Assembly: GCA_037447655.1 (NCBI GenBank)
Contig: JBBHKE010002839.1
Location: 64,001-113,865 of the forward strand
Source: Zygnema cylindricum
Lineage: Eukaryota > Streptophyta > Zygnematophyceae > Zygnematales > Zygnemataceae
Length of the DNA stretch: 49,865 nucleotides
Direction of reading: 5' to 3'
This document shows, one piece after another, positions 10,115-21,282 of this stretch. Position 1 is the first letter of the stretch; every line of letters starts with the position of its first letter. The translations under genes and the position numbers were made by a program. Under the pieces are notes generated by a model. That model was not told the origin of the DNA. It did no database searches and worked only from the letters and a program-made list of their open reading frames with translations.

Positions 10115-11781
10115 ATGGATTCCGAGGAGAAGCGGAAGAAGAGTGGCTCCTCGTCGGAAAAATCCGGAAAACTGGCGGACCATTTGGAATTGCTGAGGAC
10201 ACGTGTCATTTTGACGAATGAAGCTGCTAATCAGGTAAGAGGAACTACTTTTGTAGTTAAAATACAAATTTTGTTTCAATTATGATTTTTTTACAATTTT
10301 GAAATCATTTTTTGGATATTAATGAGAAAGGAGACATTTGTGGAGGGATGGAAGTAGAAGCGTTAATAATTTTATTTGCAATTTTTTTGGATATTCTTTT
10401 TTTTGGATTTGATCATCATATGTTTGGACCGGACTATATTAAAATGTTTTAGTCGAAGCCCTTTTTTTTTTTTTTTTTTAAATTAAGTAAATTCATTTTA
10501 CAATCTCAAACTTTCTTTTTTCTACTGATTAAAATAATATATTTTGAGAAAATTGCTAAAAATCGTTGAGATGAAAGATGAATTATATATTTTTTGAGTA
10601 ATAATAATAATAATGCTACTAAAGGAATAACTAGTATAATAAGTAATAAGTAGTATTACTTATTACTAATAAGTAATATTACTTATTTTCTTGAGTAATA
10701 ATTTTGTTCTTTAAGTCACAAGTAAAAGTAGGGATAAAGGATATTATGCCTCTCGTTCCCTTTGCGCAAGTAGGAGTCGATTTTTAAATTCTTAATAATT
10801 TCATTTTCCCCCATTTTTTATAGACATATTTAGTTAGTGGATTTCTTACTTTTACAAGACCAATTTTTGTCTTATATGTTCGATTATTCGTGTTCATGAA
10901 CATCATGCATTTCCAAAATTCACTTTGTTTGTAGAAATTAAATTAGTTTCTTAAGATACTACATAATTTATTTGTTTTGGGGAACTGAAAAGGCTATAGC
11001 TACTGGAAACACACAGAAAGCTAAAAGACCAAGCCAAAAACAAGAATTTTTGTTAAGTAAATTCTTACGAGGGCTTGAATACGAAACTTGTTGGTATTTT
11101 TTAGTTTTTTCTCATTCCATTTGTGGCCAGAAAACACTCTTTTTTATGTTTCATAAACCTGTTTTGTAACAATTCTACACAACTTAGAACTCTGGAGCTG
11201 AGAATTTACCTTGTGGTTTAAGGTGTTTTTACAACTAAGGCAGTTTAAACTCTAGGTTTTTCTTATTTGGCAAAAAATAGAAAAGGAATTTAGTCATGGA
11301 TTTTAGGATTTGTAGAATTTTAGGTGTTTTTAGGTTTTGTCTTTAGCAATGCATATTAAAGCCATCTCATTTGTTGGTAACATGAAGGAAGGGGTCGCAT
11401 GTCTTGCGTTTCAGTGGGAATTTTAGTTTGTTTCAGTTCATTTTGTCCCTTTGAGAAAAAAGGAACTTTGTTTCAATCCATGTGCTCCTTCGAGAGAGAA
11501 TTCTTCTTTGTTTTGCTCCATTTGCTACTTAGAGAAAAGAATTTACTTCGCCTCAAATCATTCGCTACTTTGACATAAAATTTTATTTTGTTTCGATTCA
11601 TTTGTTACTTTGAGAAAAAAAAAAACTTTGTTACAATTCATTCGCTCCTTTGAAAGAAAAGCATATTTTGTTTCTATTCAATTTGCTACTTTGAGAGAAA
11701 AAACTATTTTGTTTCCATCCAATCCATTTGCTTCTTTGAGAGAATATTCTACTTTGTTTTAAGTTGTTTGTTACTTTGAGA

Positions 11782-11857
<76 letters not shown>

Positions 11858-14800
11858 TTTTTGATTCGTTTGCTCCTTCAAGAAACAAATTTTCTTTGTT
11901 CTGCATTTACTTCTTGAAGAGAGAGAAATATTTTCCTTTGATTCATTTGCGCATATGCATAATCATTTTTTTCTTTCCAGACTTCCACCACACAATATTC
12001 CGGAGCATTTATGGCTTCCGGTGTTGATAACAGTTTACGATTCGATGAATTTACGAAAAAATTTCGGGTCGATGTGAAATCTCTTAGTGATGATTTTATG
12101 GAGTTTGATCTTGTGGGCGTTGATCCAGCCATTGCAAACGCTTTTCGAAGAATACTCATAGCAGAGGTAAGAGATGGAAAAAGATAGAGAAGAGAGAAAA
12201 AAAGGATTAGAAAGACGGATTAAAAAGATAATTAAAAAAGATAGATTTTTCTGAAAAATGAATTGAAAGGAAGTGTAAGATGGATATATAGGTAGATAGA
12301 TCCATAGGTAAATAGATAGGAAGGAAGATAGAAAGTAAGAAAGAAAAAAAGATAGATTCTGCTGTTTCTGCTTAAGTAAGATAGGTTTTACAGCATCTTT
12401 GAGATAAGAAGAGGTACCTTTTTGTCTGTTTTGATTATATAACAGTGAAAAATTGGGATTTGTTTTTTGTTTTTTTTTTTTAAATATCTGAAGCAATCTG
12501 TTCAAATAATGTATGGAAATTGTAAAATTGAAAATCGAAAATCGAAAAAATAGAATAGATATATGTTTCTCTAATTCTCACCTCCGCTTTCAAACGATCA
12601 AAGAGTCAAAGATGTTTTTGTTAGGAAAGACCCTAACTGTTTTTTTTAGTACATTTGAACCGGTTTCCTGAAGGTTCCGAAAATTGAAAAATTGGAAAAA
12701 TTGGAAAAATTGGAAAAATTTGAAAATTGGAAAATTGGAAACTTGGAAACTTGGAAAATTGGAAAAATTGGAAAATTTGGAAAATTGGAAAATTGGAAAA
12801 TTGAAACTTCAAGCTTTCTCCAAAGACAATTTGTGTTTAAAGAACGTTTCTGATTGGCTGTTTTTGTTTGGGGCTGACAGGTACCAACTATGGCAATTGA
12901 AAAAGTTTTTTTTGCAGATAATACATCTTTGGTTCAAGATGAAGTTTTGGCTCACCGATTAGGTCTTGTCCCTTTAAAAATTGACCCGAGACTTTTTCAA
13001 TTTAGAGGAGGTATGACCAAAATACTTTACCTCTCCTAAATCTCAATTCTGGAAATTATCCTATTTGAATTATATTTGGATTATAGTTCTAAACCTCAAA
13101 AAATAATGGGACATTTCCTGCCTTTGTAATCTCAATTTTACCAAGTAACATAGGAATTAAACTTGTAAAGATTTGAGGAGAGCAGGTATAATATGACCAT
13201 ATTTGTCTGCATTTTGAAAGTAAGTTTATTTGTTGGGAAAAAATGGTTAAGAAGGATTATATTAGTTCTCTGTTCATATCTTTGACCGCTAAATATTATT
13301 CAAAAGCCTTAGGATTTTAAAGACTGCAAAAAAAAAAAAAAAACACATTTTGTGTCGTTAATCTGATTATTTCCAACTGAACTATCAGTTGAATTTATAA
13401 AATCAGTTTTGAAAAGGTATAATAATGTGCCTACATTTTTGCATATATGTTTTAAATTTTGCCAGAGGGAGAGATGGTATGATGTGACTAAATTTTATTT
13501 TTTTGAATTTCGACAAAGTTTAGAAAAAGGTATTTATAATGTGACTAATTTTTGTTTCGAATTCTGGAAAAAGATTAGAAAAACGTATAATAACGTGACT
13601 AATGTTTTTCACCTGTCTTTTGAAATTTGAAAGAGGGAGAGTTGGCGTTGGAGGACAACACCGTAGTTTTTCGATTGAGCGCAAAATGCAAAAGGAAGGG
13701 AAAAGGCTCAGATGAGGTCGAAGGGTCGAAAGGTACGCTCACTCTCTCTTTCTCTTCTCCATCCTTTCCGTCTCCCTCTCCCTCTCTCCCTCCCTCCTTC
13801 TCTCCCTCTCCCTCTCCCTCTCTCTCTCCCTCTCCCCCTCCCTCTCCCTCTCCCTCTCCCCCCCTCCCTCCCTCTCCCTGGTTGGTTCCTGAGAGAAGGG
13901 CGGTTGGGCTGAAAGGCGGGCAGTCCTTTCGGGAAATTTAGAGTGGCTGCCCGAAGGCTCCCATTGGCCGCCCGAAAGCGAAAAAAAATTTACCGATTTT
14001 TCGGCCAATCAGAACGTGGCGATTGACTTTCAAGGAAATCCTCCGAGGCCGACTCACGAGGATATTGTTCTCGCCAAAATGCGCCCAGGGCAGGTGAGGA
14101 GGGAGAGGGAGGGAGAGGGAGAGGGAGAGGGCGGGAGGGAGAGGATTTGGGAAAGGGAGGGGGGGGTGGGGAGAGGGAGAGGGAGAGGGAGAGGGAGAGG
14201 GGAAGAGGGGGAGAGGGAGAGGGAGAGAGGGTGGGAGCCAGTAGGGGAAGATTAGGGATGAATAAAAGGGAGAGAAGGCATAGGCGGCTGGGAAATTATA
14301 GGATGAAGAATGTATGAAGAGTGGTAGGGACAAATAGGGAGAGAAAAGGGCAATATTTTGTCGCTGGGGAAGTGGTTTTGTTATTTTTCTTCCCAGTGTT
14401 ATGTTTACTTTATTATTTTTAGCTCTCCTTTTCTTGTCTTCCTAAAGGAAAAAAATGTCGTTTTCCTTTTTTATGCGATCGAATTGAAGCCCATATTGTA
14501 AAGGGTTTGGGAGATTTGTGTTTGGTTTGTCATTTCTAATTTCCTTTTTCCAACTTTTTTGACGGAAATCTGTTGTTTTCCTTTCCTCTCTCATTTTAAC
14601 TTTCTATTCAACTGTCTTTTTTGTCCTTTTTGTCTTTTTCCTCTTTTAGGCGATAGAATTGGAGGCACATGCATTAAGGGTTTGGCAAATTTGTCTTTAT
14701 TTTCTCATTTTTACCTCTCTTTTTCGTCTTTTTCCTCTTTTAGGCGATAGAATTGGAGGCACATGCGGTAAAGGGTTTGGGCAAAACTCATGCAAAGTGG

Positions 14801-16873
14801 TCTCCTGTGGCAACTGCCTCCTATAGAATGCTTCCGGAGGTATTTTGTTATTATTAATTTTATTTTATTTTTTGTTTTTACTGAAATGATAATCTGAACA
14901 GATCTTCCGAAATAATTTCCTTTCAATTCGAATGTCTTGAGATGACTTTCTGAAATACTTGTTCAATGAAGTTTTCGAAAGAATATTCAAAATTGTAACT
15001 TTCAAATAAACAATTTTTTTTGAGGAGTTGAGGAAGATGGAATCCGAGTTTTGAGGAATTAAATGGTTTGAAGGAACTGATAAATAGATCTTGTTAGATC
15101 AGAACCTGTTTTTCTTGGACATTAAGATCTTAGATGAAAGACAAACCTTCTCTCCTCTCTTCCTCCCTTCCCTCTTCTCCCTTCTCCTCTCTCCTCCTTT
15201 CTCGATCCGACGATTTGAGCGAGCGGACGATTGAGCGACTGTTCATGGGCGATCTTGGGACGGACTTTTGATGGAGATTGTCTGGCGATTTGTCCCGTTT
15301 CTGGCTAAGTCTTTTCAAAGAGTTCAAAATTTGAATATAACCTTTTTTAGAATGTTCTTAACAATCTAACTTTTTACTTTTTTGATTGTTTTTACACTTT
15401 TAATTGAAGCCTTTTTTAAAATGTTTTTAACAATTTGAATTTTATTTGAATTATTTTTGGAGTGTTTTAAGAATTTGAATTTTTGCTTTTTAAATTTGTT
15501 TAACAATTTGAAATAAGATATGTTTGTAGGAAAGAGAAGAGCTCGAGCTGCGAATCCGAGGAAATGTACTTTATGTCGTGAATGTGTTCGTCCAGAAGGA
15601 TGGGACAAATATATTCAACTTCGACGAGTAAAAAACCACTTTATATGTAAGTGCACAAAATTAATTGATAATATCGGTTTCAGACTCGATAACATTTAAT
15701 TCGGTTCTGTTTTTTTTTTTTTTTTTTTTTTCGCCCTTGAACAGAAAACAGCGTGAATAATAAATGCTAATCGTTTTTTTTTCTTTTGGATAATTCGGTA
15801 AGCGGTCCAAGTCGTTTATCTATATTTTATTTAGTATTACTCTAGTATTATGATATTTACTATACTGTAGTAACATTTTTATTGATGTCATTTTATCAGA
15901 GAGTGTTGCTGTCATTTTAGCTGTAAATGTTATCTAAATTGCTATCATTTTTTCTTTCAAGTACTATTTTATGGCTGTCATTTCATCCAAAAATATTGCT
16001 TTCATTTTGTCTATTCTCATTTTATTTGTAAATACTGCTGTTTCATTTTTTTTGTCATTTTTTCTTTCAAGTAGTATTTGAATTACTGTCATTTTATTCA
16101 AAGTAATGCTAATATTTTATCGGTAAATACAACTGTTTAAATTGCTATCATTTTCTCTCTGAAGTTCTATTTGAATAGTTGTCGTTTCATCTGAAATATA
16201 CTTTTTTAATTTACTATCATTTTTTTCTTTCGAGTATTAATTGAATTGTCGTCATTTTATCTTAAAAGTACTTTTTAAATTGCTTTCATTTTTTGTGTAA
16301 ATACTATCTGAATTGCTGTCATTGTTATACAAAAAAATCCTGTTTTGGAGAACGGGGAGTGGGGAGAGGAGAAGTAGAGGGAGAAGGAGAGAGGGAGGAG
16401 AGGAAAAAGAGGGAGAGGGAGGGGAGGGAGAAGAGGGAGAGGGAGGAGAAAAATGTTTTGTATTTCCTATAGTTAAGGACCTGTTGCTAAAGTATACAAT
16501 TACATAATAGTAAGCTTTTCCTTGATTTGTTTATAACTTATCCATGTTCATTTTCTGTTCAAGAGAACTGTTTAACTTTTTTTGAAACATGTCTGTATGT
16601 GTTTTTCTTGTCTTTTACTTTTCTTTTTTTGTTTTTCTTTTTTCCGTCTTTACTTGTTTCTTTTTTCTTTTTTCCTTATTTTCTTGTTTCCTTTTTTCTT
16701 TTCTCCTTTTTTTCCCTTTTTTCTTTCCCCCCCTTTTTTTTTCTTTTTTCGTTTTTTTTTCAGTTACTATTGAGTCCACAGGAGCACTTCCTCCTGACGT
16801 ACTTTTTACCGAAGCGGTACAAATTTTACAAAACAAAACAGATATGGTCGCTGCGGAATTGGCCAATACTTAA
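10115..16873 (+). CDS. RPAC1: RNA polymerases I and III subunit AC40 (RPAC1)
   Basis: AC40 is the alpha-like subunit shared by RNA polymerases I and III; with AC19 it forms the assembly platform. Exons that read in phase are 10115-10234, 11981-12166, 12881-13010, 13634-13732, 13924-14093, 14744-14839, 15530-15646 and 16764-16873. Signatures are the [14 protein letters not shown] entry, [19 protein letters not shown], the [15 protein letters not shown] stretch, [28 protein letters not shown] and, near the end, [15 protein letters not shown]. The start ATG follows a G-box and AGCC. A CxxCxxC motif (CTLCREC) lies in the 15530 exon. Between MLPE (exon ending 14839) and KRRARA (from 15530) the family has about 25-30 more residues, including Cys-Pro. 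I could not find an exon for them, although phase demands one. The recovered protein is about 342 residues against some 370-385 expected. Introns are packed with repeats and copies of splice junctions. Confidence 0.92.
11440..11783 (+). repeat. 55-60 bp degenerate tandem repeat in RPAC1 intron 1
   Basis: Six to seven units of the pattern TTTGTTTCNATTCATTTGCT, then ACTTTGAGAGAAAA, run up to the AT microsatellite and resume after it (to about 11950). Confidence 0.85.
11784..11849. repeat. (AT)n microsatellite
   Basis: Thirty-three uninterrupted AT units inside RPAC1 intron 1. Confidence 0.98.
12675..12812 (+). repeat. ATTGGAAAA minisatellite in RPAC1 intron 2
   Basis: About fifteen 8-9 bp units of ATTGGAAA. 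The array is preceded by GGTTCCGAAAATTGAAAAA, which resembles the start of the following exon (GTACCAACTATGGCAATTGA at 12881). The array may have been seeded by a copy of that exon edge. Confidence 0.85.
13011..13633 (+). repeat. chain of intron-like units in RPAC1 intron 3
   Basis: After the real donor (GTATGACC at 13011), GTAT-type donor copies appear at 13186, 13417, 13477, 13530 and 13585. Most units end in a GAAAG, CAAAG or GCCAG acceptor-like stretch. The segment AGGGAGAGATG at 13466 copies the exon start AGGGAGAGTTG at 13634. Confidence 0.75.
13741..13880 (+). repeat. CT-rich tract in RPAC1 intron 4
   Basis: CCCTCT repeats fill most of this 191-base intron. They are complementary to the GA tract that opens intron 5. 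Confidence 0.95.
14096..14232 (+). repeat. GA-rich tract at the start of RPAC1 intron 5
   Basis: GGGAGA repeats begin within three bases of the donor of the 13924-14093 exon. They are complementary to the CT tract of intron 4. Confidence 0.95.
14475..14743 (+). repeat. two upstream copies of the acceptor and start of the 14744 exon
   Basis: The exon opens TTTTAG|GCGATAGAATTGG. A near-exact copy with an intact TTTTAG acceptor starts at 14650 and runs about 35 bases (GCGATAGAATTGGAGGCACA, then TGCATTAAGGGTTTGG). An older copy at 14475 (GCGATCGAATTGAAGC) has lost its AG. Using the 14650 site would add 94 bases, shift the frame and meet a stop. Confidence 0.92.
15320..15520 (+). repeat. TTTTTAACAATTTGAA repeats before the 15530 exon
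   Basis: Three to four diverged units share CTTTTTTAAAATG and TTAACAATTTGAA within the intron preceding the 15530 exon. Confidence 0.7.
15860..16330 (+). repeat. degenerate tandem repeat in the last RPAC1 intron
   Basis: Roughly eight units alternate AATTGCTATCATTTTTTCTT and TGTCATTTTATC with TAAATACT. The spacing is about 55-65 bases. Confidence 0.8.
16366..16453 (+). repeat. GAGGGA tract in the last RPAC1 intron
   Basis: Purine-only GGAGAGGGAGA repeats of about 88 bases. Confidence 0.9.
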
Positions 16874-16996
16874 AATCGTGCATTATATGGAAAATTCCGT
16901 AAAAGAAAATACTTAAATCGTGCGTTTTATTGAAAATATCGTAAAAAAAAATAGTTACATCGTGCGTTTTATTGAAAAATTCGTAAAAAATAATGG
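16869..16996 (+). repeat. three tandem copies starting at the RPAC1 stop codon
   Basis: ACTTAAAATCGTGC contains the stop codon. The unit (ATCGTGCGTTTTATTG, AAAATTCGTAAAA) recurs three times at about 44-base spacing. The second copy again reads AATACTTAAATCGTGC, so the duplicated segment includes the end of the coding region. Confidence 0.85.
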
Positions 16997-17553
16997 TGAA
17001 ATCTAGTGAAGGTGGAGAGGTAATTGGAAATACTCAAAATGTAATTCCGTTAAGAAATGTAATTTCTATTTTCGTAAAATTGAGCAATAAGAGGATTTTT
17101 CGTTTTTTCATTTTTCGTTTTTTTTTTTTTCCATTTTTCTTATTGTTGGTTGTCACAATGCATCTGTACACCGTGAATCGTTATTAGCGTAAAGGAATTA
17201 TAGAGTAAGGAAACATATAGTGTTAGTGATTCTATTTTGGGCTCAAGGGTCTAACGCCAACAAAATATTATTGATAATTACACACCTAACACTAATTTGG
17301 ATACACATTCCCATATTGGAACCGCTATAGCCTGTGTTCACATGGTCGACCTTTGAACATGTGAGAACAAGTTCGCGAGATTTTCCTATGAAGATTTTCG
17401 TTTTTATTACTAAGAATCAAATCTGAGTTTGTTTTCCCGTGTCGACGTCATCTACTTTCGAGTGTCGATGTAGTTATCTGAGACATTTTTTCCGTACGAG
17501 TTGATATGTTGTATACGTCGCGCTATTTAAATTTCTCTTGAACTAGAGCACCC

Positions 17554-17820
17554 GTAAACATGTACCTCCGGATCCTGAATTTTCCTCCTTCACTTTGCGA
17601 TAGCACCTGCTCCCTGTAAACATGTACCTCCGGATCTTGTCTTTTCCTCCATTTCGCGACAGCACCTGCTCCCCGTAAACATGTACCTCCGGATCCTGTC
17701 TTTTCCTCCTTCACTTCGCGACAGCACCTGCTCCCCGTAAACATGTACCTCCGGATCCTGTCTTTTCCTCCTTCACTTCGCGACAACACTTACTCCCCGT
17801 AAAGGTGTACCTCCGGATCC
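17554..17820 (+). repeat. 62-bp tandem monomers at the retrotransposon 5' end
   Basis: GTAAACATGTACCTCCGGAT starts at 17554, 17616, 17675, 17737 and (as GTAAAGGTG) 17799, giving spacings of 62, 59, 62 and 62. Tandem monomers in a 5' leader are known as promoters in some LINEs. That role here is inferred. Confidence 0.92.
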
Positions 17821-18043
17821 GGCCTGCGGCCGCTGCCAACCGCACGCCCACGGGCGAAATCCTAGGTGCGACCTCCTTCCATAATCCTTAAACTCCTTCC
17901 CCTTCCATTCCACGGCAGAAACCCCTTTCCCCCCACTAACATTACACACACCTCAAATCCTAACGCCAAAAACATACACACACGCTCACACACACACAAA
18001 AAAAAAAGAAAAAAGAAAAAAAAAAAGGTTCCGTACCACTACC

Positions 18044-21000
18044 ATGTCCACCATCTATTTCCCATGGTTTCCTTTCCTCCTTCCCATTTCCCCCTTCCTC
18101 TCCCTCTATCATATCCTATACTTCTCCCTCTCATTCAATGACCATGTCCGGCCATGCACCCTCGCCTCTTCTCCCTCTTTTTCTCCTCCACCTAAACCTC
18201 GCACACAAGCCTCAACACGGATAGAATGTACCGGGTGTCATAACCATTTCGCGACCGGTGTCGGTATTGCCCGACATACAAAGAGTTGTCAACAATTTTT
18301 GGCCCTCAGTGACCCTTCCTCTAGTACCCTTTCTTCCACAACACTCTCGTTCGGACCTAGGAGCGAAGATTGGGCATTTGTACGCGATTTAGACGTGCTC
18401 GGAGCTTATGATTTGGGGCCCCCCCGTCCGCGTTTATACACGCGGATTCCAATGGCTGTGCGGATTATTGTACAAGACGCCCTCCACCTTCCTTTGTCCC
18501 GTATTAATTCGGGTCCCGCAGATGTTGGACCTTGGCACCTCCTTTTCATGTTCTCACTTTGGATTCTAGTCTTACCTGGCCGTGGCGGTGGTAGCGGGGC
18601 ACGAGAAACTATGGCTCGATGTCGATGATTCCTTCGAAGCGATTGGCGAGTCCTTCATACCGAGCACGAGGATCGAGTTGCGAGTGCTTCTTTCACACCA
18701 CGTCGTACATCTCGGACTTCAGATGTGCCATCCTCCTATCGTCGTGCGATACATTTGGGTCGAGTTGGTGAGCTCTCTCGAGCATTTCGAGCACTCCAGC
18801 CACTTAATACTGCTCCTCGGTCTGCTGCAACTGTTGAGATTCTCCGAGCTCTTCATCCGCCAGCTCCTACCCCTCAGTCCCCCTCTATTAACACCTTCGA
18901 GCCGACATACTGTTTTTTTCACACCTTCGAGCCGACATTTTGTTTTCTCTTGGATCGAGACTGTTTAATTAAAGCCCTTACGACTTCTCCACATCTTTCA
19001 GCTGGGGGTCCTTCAAGCACTTTTGAAAGTTATTTCTCGACGTTTTGCCTCCAGAATCTAGTGCTCGGGGCTTTGATATGTTTTTTCGAGTAAGTTCCCT
19101 TATTGCGGTTGACACTGTCCCTTCTCGTATTTGCCATCTCCTCACAGCCTCCCGCCTCGTAGCTGTCACCAAGCCCAATGGGGGAATCCGTCCTATTGCA
19201 GTGGGCGAAATATTGTACCGATTGGTGGCCGGTGCGATCTGTATCCATCTCCAGCCCGCTTTCCATGATAACTTCTCTCCTCATCAGTTAAGAGTGGCAA
19301 CCCGGGGGGGTTGTGAGGCCGTGGTCCACGAGATCCGGGCTTTGTTAGATGCCCATCCGGATTGGTTAGTCCTACAGGTGGATGTTTCTAATGCTTTTAA
19401 TATAGTGGATCGAAATGCCATTTTTTCGGAGCTTATGGCTGCACCATCCCCGATTGTCGAGATATTTCCTTTTGTGAGAGCCTTTTAATATCTGGGCAGT
19501 AGCCTCTCTTTCTCCAGTGATGATGATTTGGTCCCACTTTCCTCCACGACTGGCACTCGTTAGGGCAATCCTCTTGGGGGCCCTTTGTTTGCCCTAGCCC
19601 ATTACCGTGCTCTCCGAGCTTCCGCGGTTGCTTACCCTTCTTGCCTCTTCCCTTCAGTTGCGGATGGCACACATATTATTGGTCCTTTGGACTAAGTTAT
19701 ACCGGCTTATAACTTTTTCAAGGCTCGGTTGGTCGAACTCAATCTTTCGGTCCAGCCCTCTAAGTGTGTTGTTTGGTCCCCACGTCCTATTCCTCCTCTT
19801 TTCACTCCCCCTCCTAGTTTTCACACTTCTCCTCTTTCTAAAGGCATTCGTGTGTTGGGTTGCCCGTAAGGTTCCGATCCATACGTCACGAAATTCCTCG
19901 ATTCCGCTCTTCAGACAGATTTGTCCCACGAGGACGACCTTCCTCACCTTTCTGATCCCCAAGTGGCCTTTGCTCTTCTGACACGATGTTTCCCCCACCA
20001 GCCCTCCTACCTTACTCGCACTTCCCCTCCCACCCCATCCTTTGTGTCCTCACTTTCTACTTTCGACGATCGTCTTATGGATGTCCTCCACAGTTTGTTG
20101 GGCTGTGGAGCTTTTGATCGCGAGTCTGGGCCTGCGGCACGCATCCAAGCCTCTCTTCGTGTCTCGATTGGCGGTTTGGGTTTACTCTCGACGGGGCGTG
20201 TTGCTTCAGCCGCCTGTTTGGGAAGTTGGTGCCTTGTTGCTTCCACTATTGTCTCACGTTTTCTAGCTGGGGACACTCCTATTCTTACGGTCGTGGTTCC
20301 CCGTGTTTCAGTTGGTGAGCTCGCCTTCCAACGGTCCCTTTTGGATGCATCACGATCTCTTAATCCGGCTGGTATCGAGGACATGCCAATTTTTTCCACT
20401 CTTGTTACGACATCAGTTGCGTGTGTTCAAGAATCCATTTTTGATCGGGTTGTCGCCGCTATTAAATCCGAGCTTCTCGAGGCGCTTCCTTTTGATTCTT
20501 CGCGTGAACGTTTCCTATCTTGTGGTGGACCTGGCTCTGGAGCTTGGTTATTGGCTGTCCCTATCTTATCTACTCTTCGTTTCACCCCGGCTCAGTTCAC
20601 GGCGGCCCTTAGGTTCCGACTTGGCCTCCCTCACCCACCTTTGCTTAGCTCACTTGTTTGCTCATGTGGCCATGTTCTCGAGCCTGACGGGGTCCATTTG
20701 CTTCGTTGCTCCCACGGGGGCGAGTTGATTCGGGCGCACGACACGATTCGAGACACCATTGCTACTATCGCTTCTGAGGGGGGGTTTTCTGTTCGTCGGG
20801 AGGTCTCTCACATTAGTCCTTCGCGTCGGATTGACCTTGTATTACTTGATGGTGCGCGTCGTACATTTGGTGACATTGTTTTGGCGAACTCTACCTCAAC
20901 TACAGTTGTCAACCAAGCGGCTCAGCATGTGGGAGTGGCCGCCCGTGACTTGGCTAAAAGGAAGGAGCGTGATTATGCCTGTCGCGACGCTATGGATGGC

Positions 21001-21282
21001 TTCATTCCGATGGCGGTCGAGATATTTGGTTGTGTGGGTGTGGCTTTGGACGAGATTTTCCGTACCTGTGGTCGGCGCTCGTTCGAGAGGCGGGGACCTG
21101 GGAGCCCTTCAGTTTCAGTCCTTACTTCCTTTTTTCGTCAACGTTTCTCCGTGGCTCTACAACGGGTGTTGGCTTCGATATTACTTCAATCGTCTATTGT
21201 CTATATGGATCGACAACGTGTTCCGGAACTTCCTCCTCGTGCTCCTCCGGGATTCAAGGACTTACGTGGTTGCTTTCCGTAG
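18044..21282 (+). pseudogene. non-LTR retrotransposon polyprotein with restriction-like endonuclease, inactivated
   Basis: One frame runs 18044 to about 19090 with a TGA at 18626, then shifts to a second frame that continues to 21282 with stops at 19486, 19561, 19693 and 19867. The order is an N-terminal CCHC finger (C-x2-C-x12-H-x3-C, in the first 85 residues), a reverse transcriptase with motif A LQVDVSNAF (Asp codon at 19381) and motif B R-stop-GNPLGGPL, then motif C ADG at 19660 where ADD is expected. The 453-residue uninterrupted tail (19921-21282) holds a C-x-C-x9-H-x3-C knuckle and the PD-(D/E)xK-type RRIDLVLLDGARRTFGDIV. It ends with a Lys/Tyr-containing ARDLAKRKERDYA stretch. This order matches early-branching LINEs with an R2-like endonuclease. 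The stops and the lost second Asp make this copy inactive. AATAAA lies at about 21522. Confidence 0.88.

Noticed and set aside
15267-15308. [11 protein letters not shown] read as the missing RPAC1 exon
   Set aside because: No acceptor in the right phase precedes it, it is followed by TAA, and the spacing between LA and CP is shorter than in the family.
15306-15308. TAA as a reassigned sense codon
   Set aside because: Other genes in the window end at TAA normally, so a changed genetic code is not supported.
17554-17820. Regular repeats that could look like a CRISPR array
   Set aside because: The repeats are contiguous 62-bp monomers with no unique spacers, in a eukaryotic retrotransposon leader.
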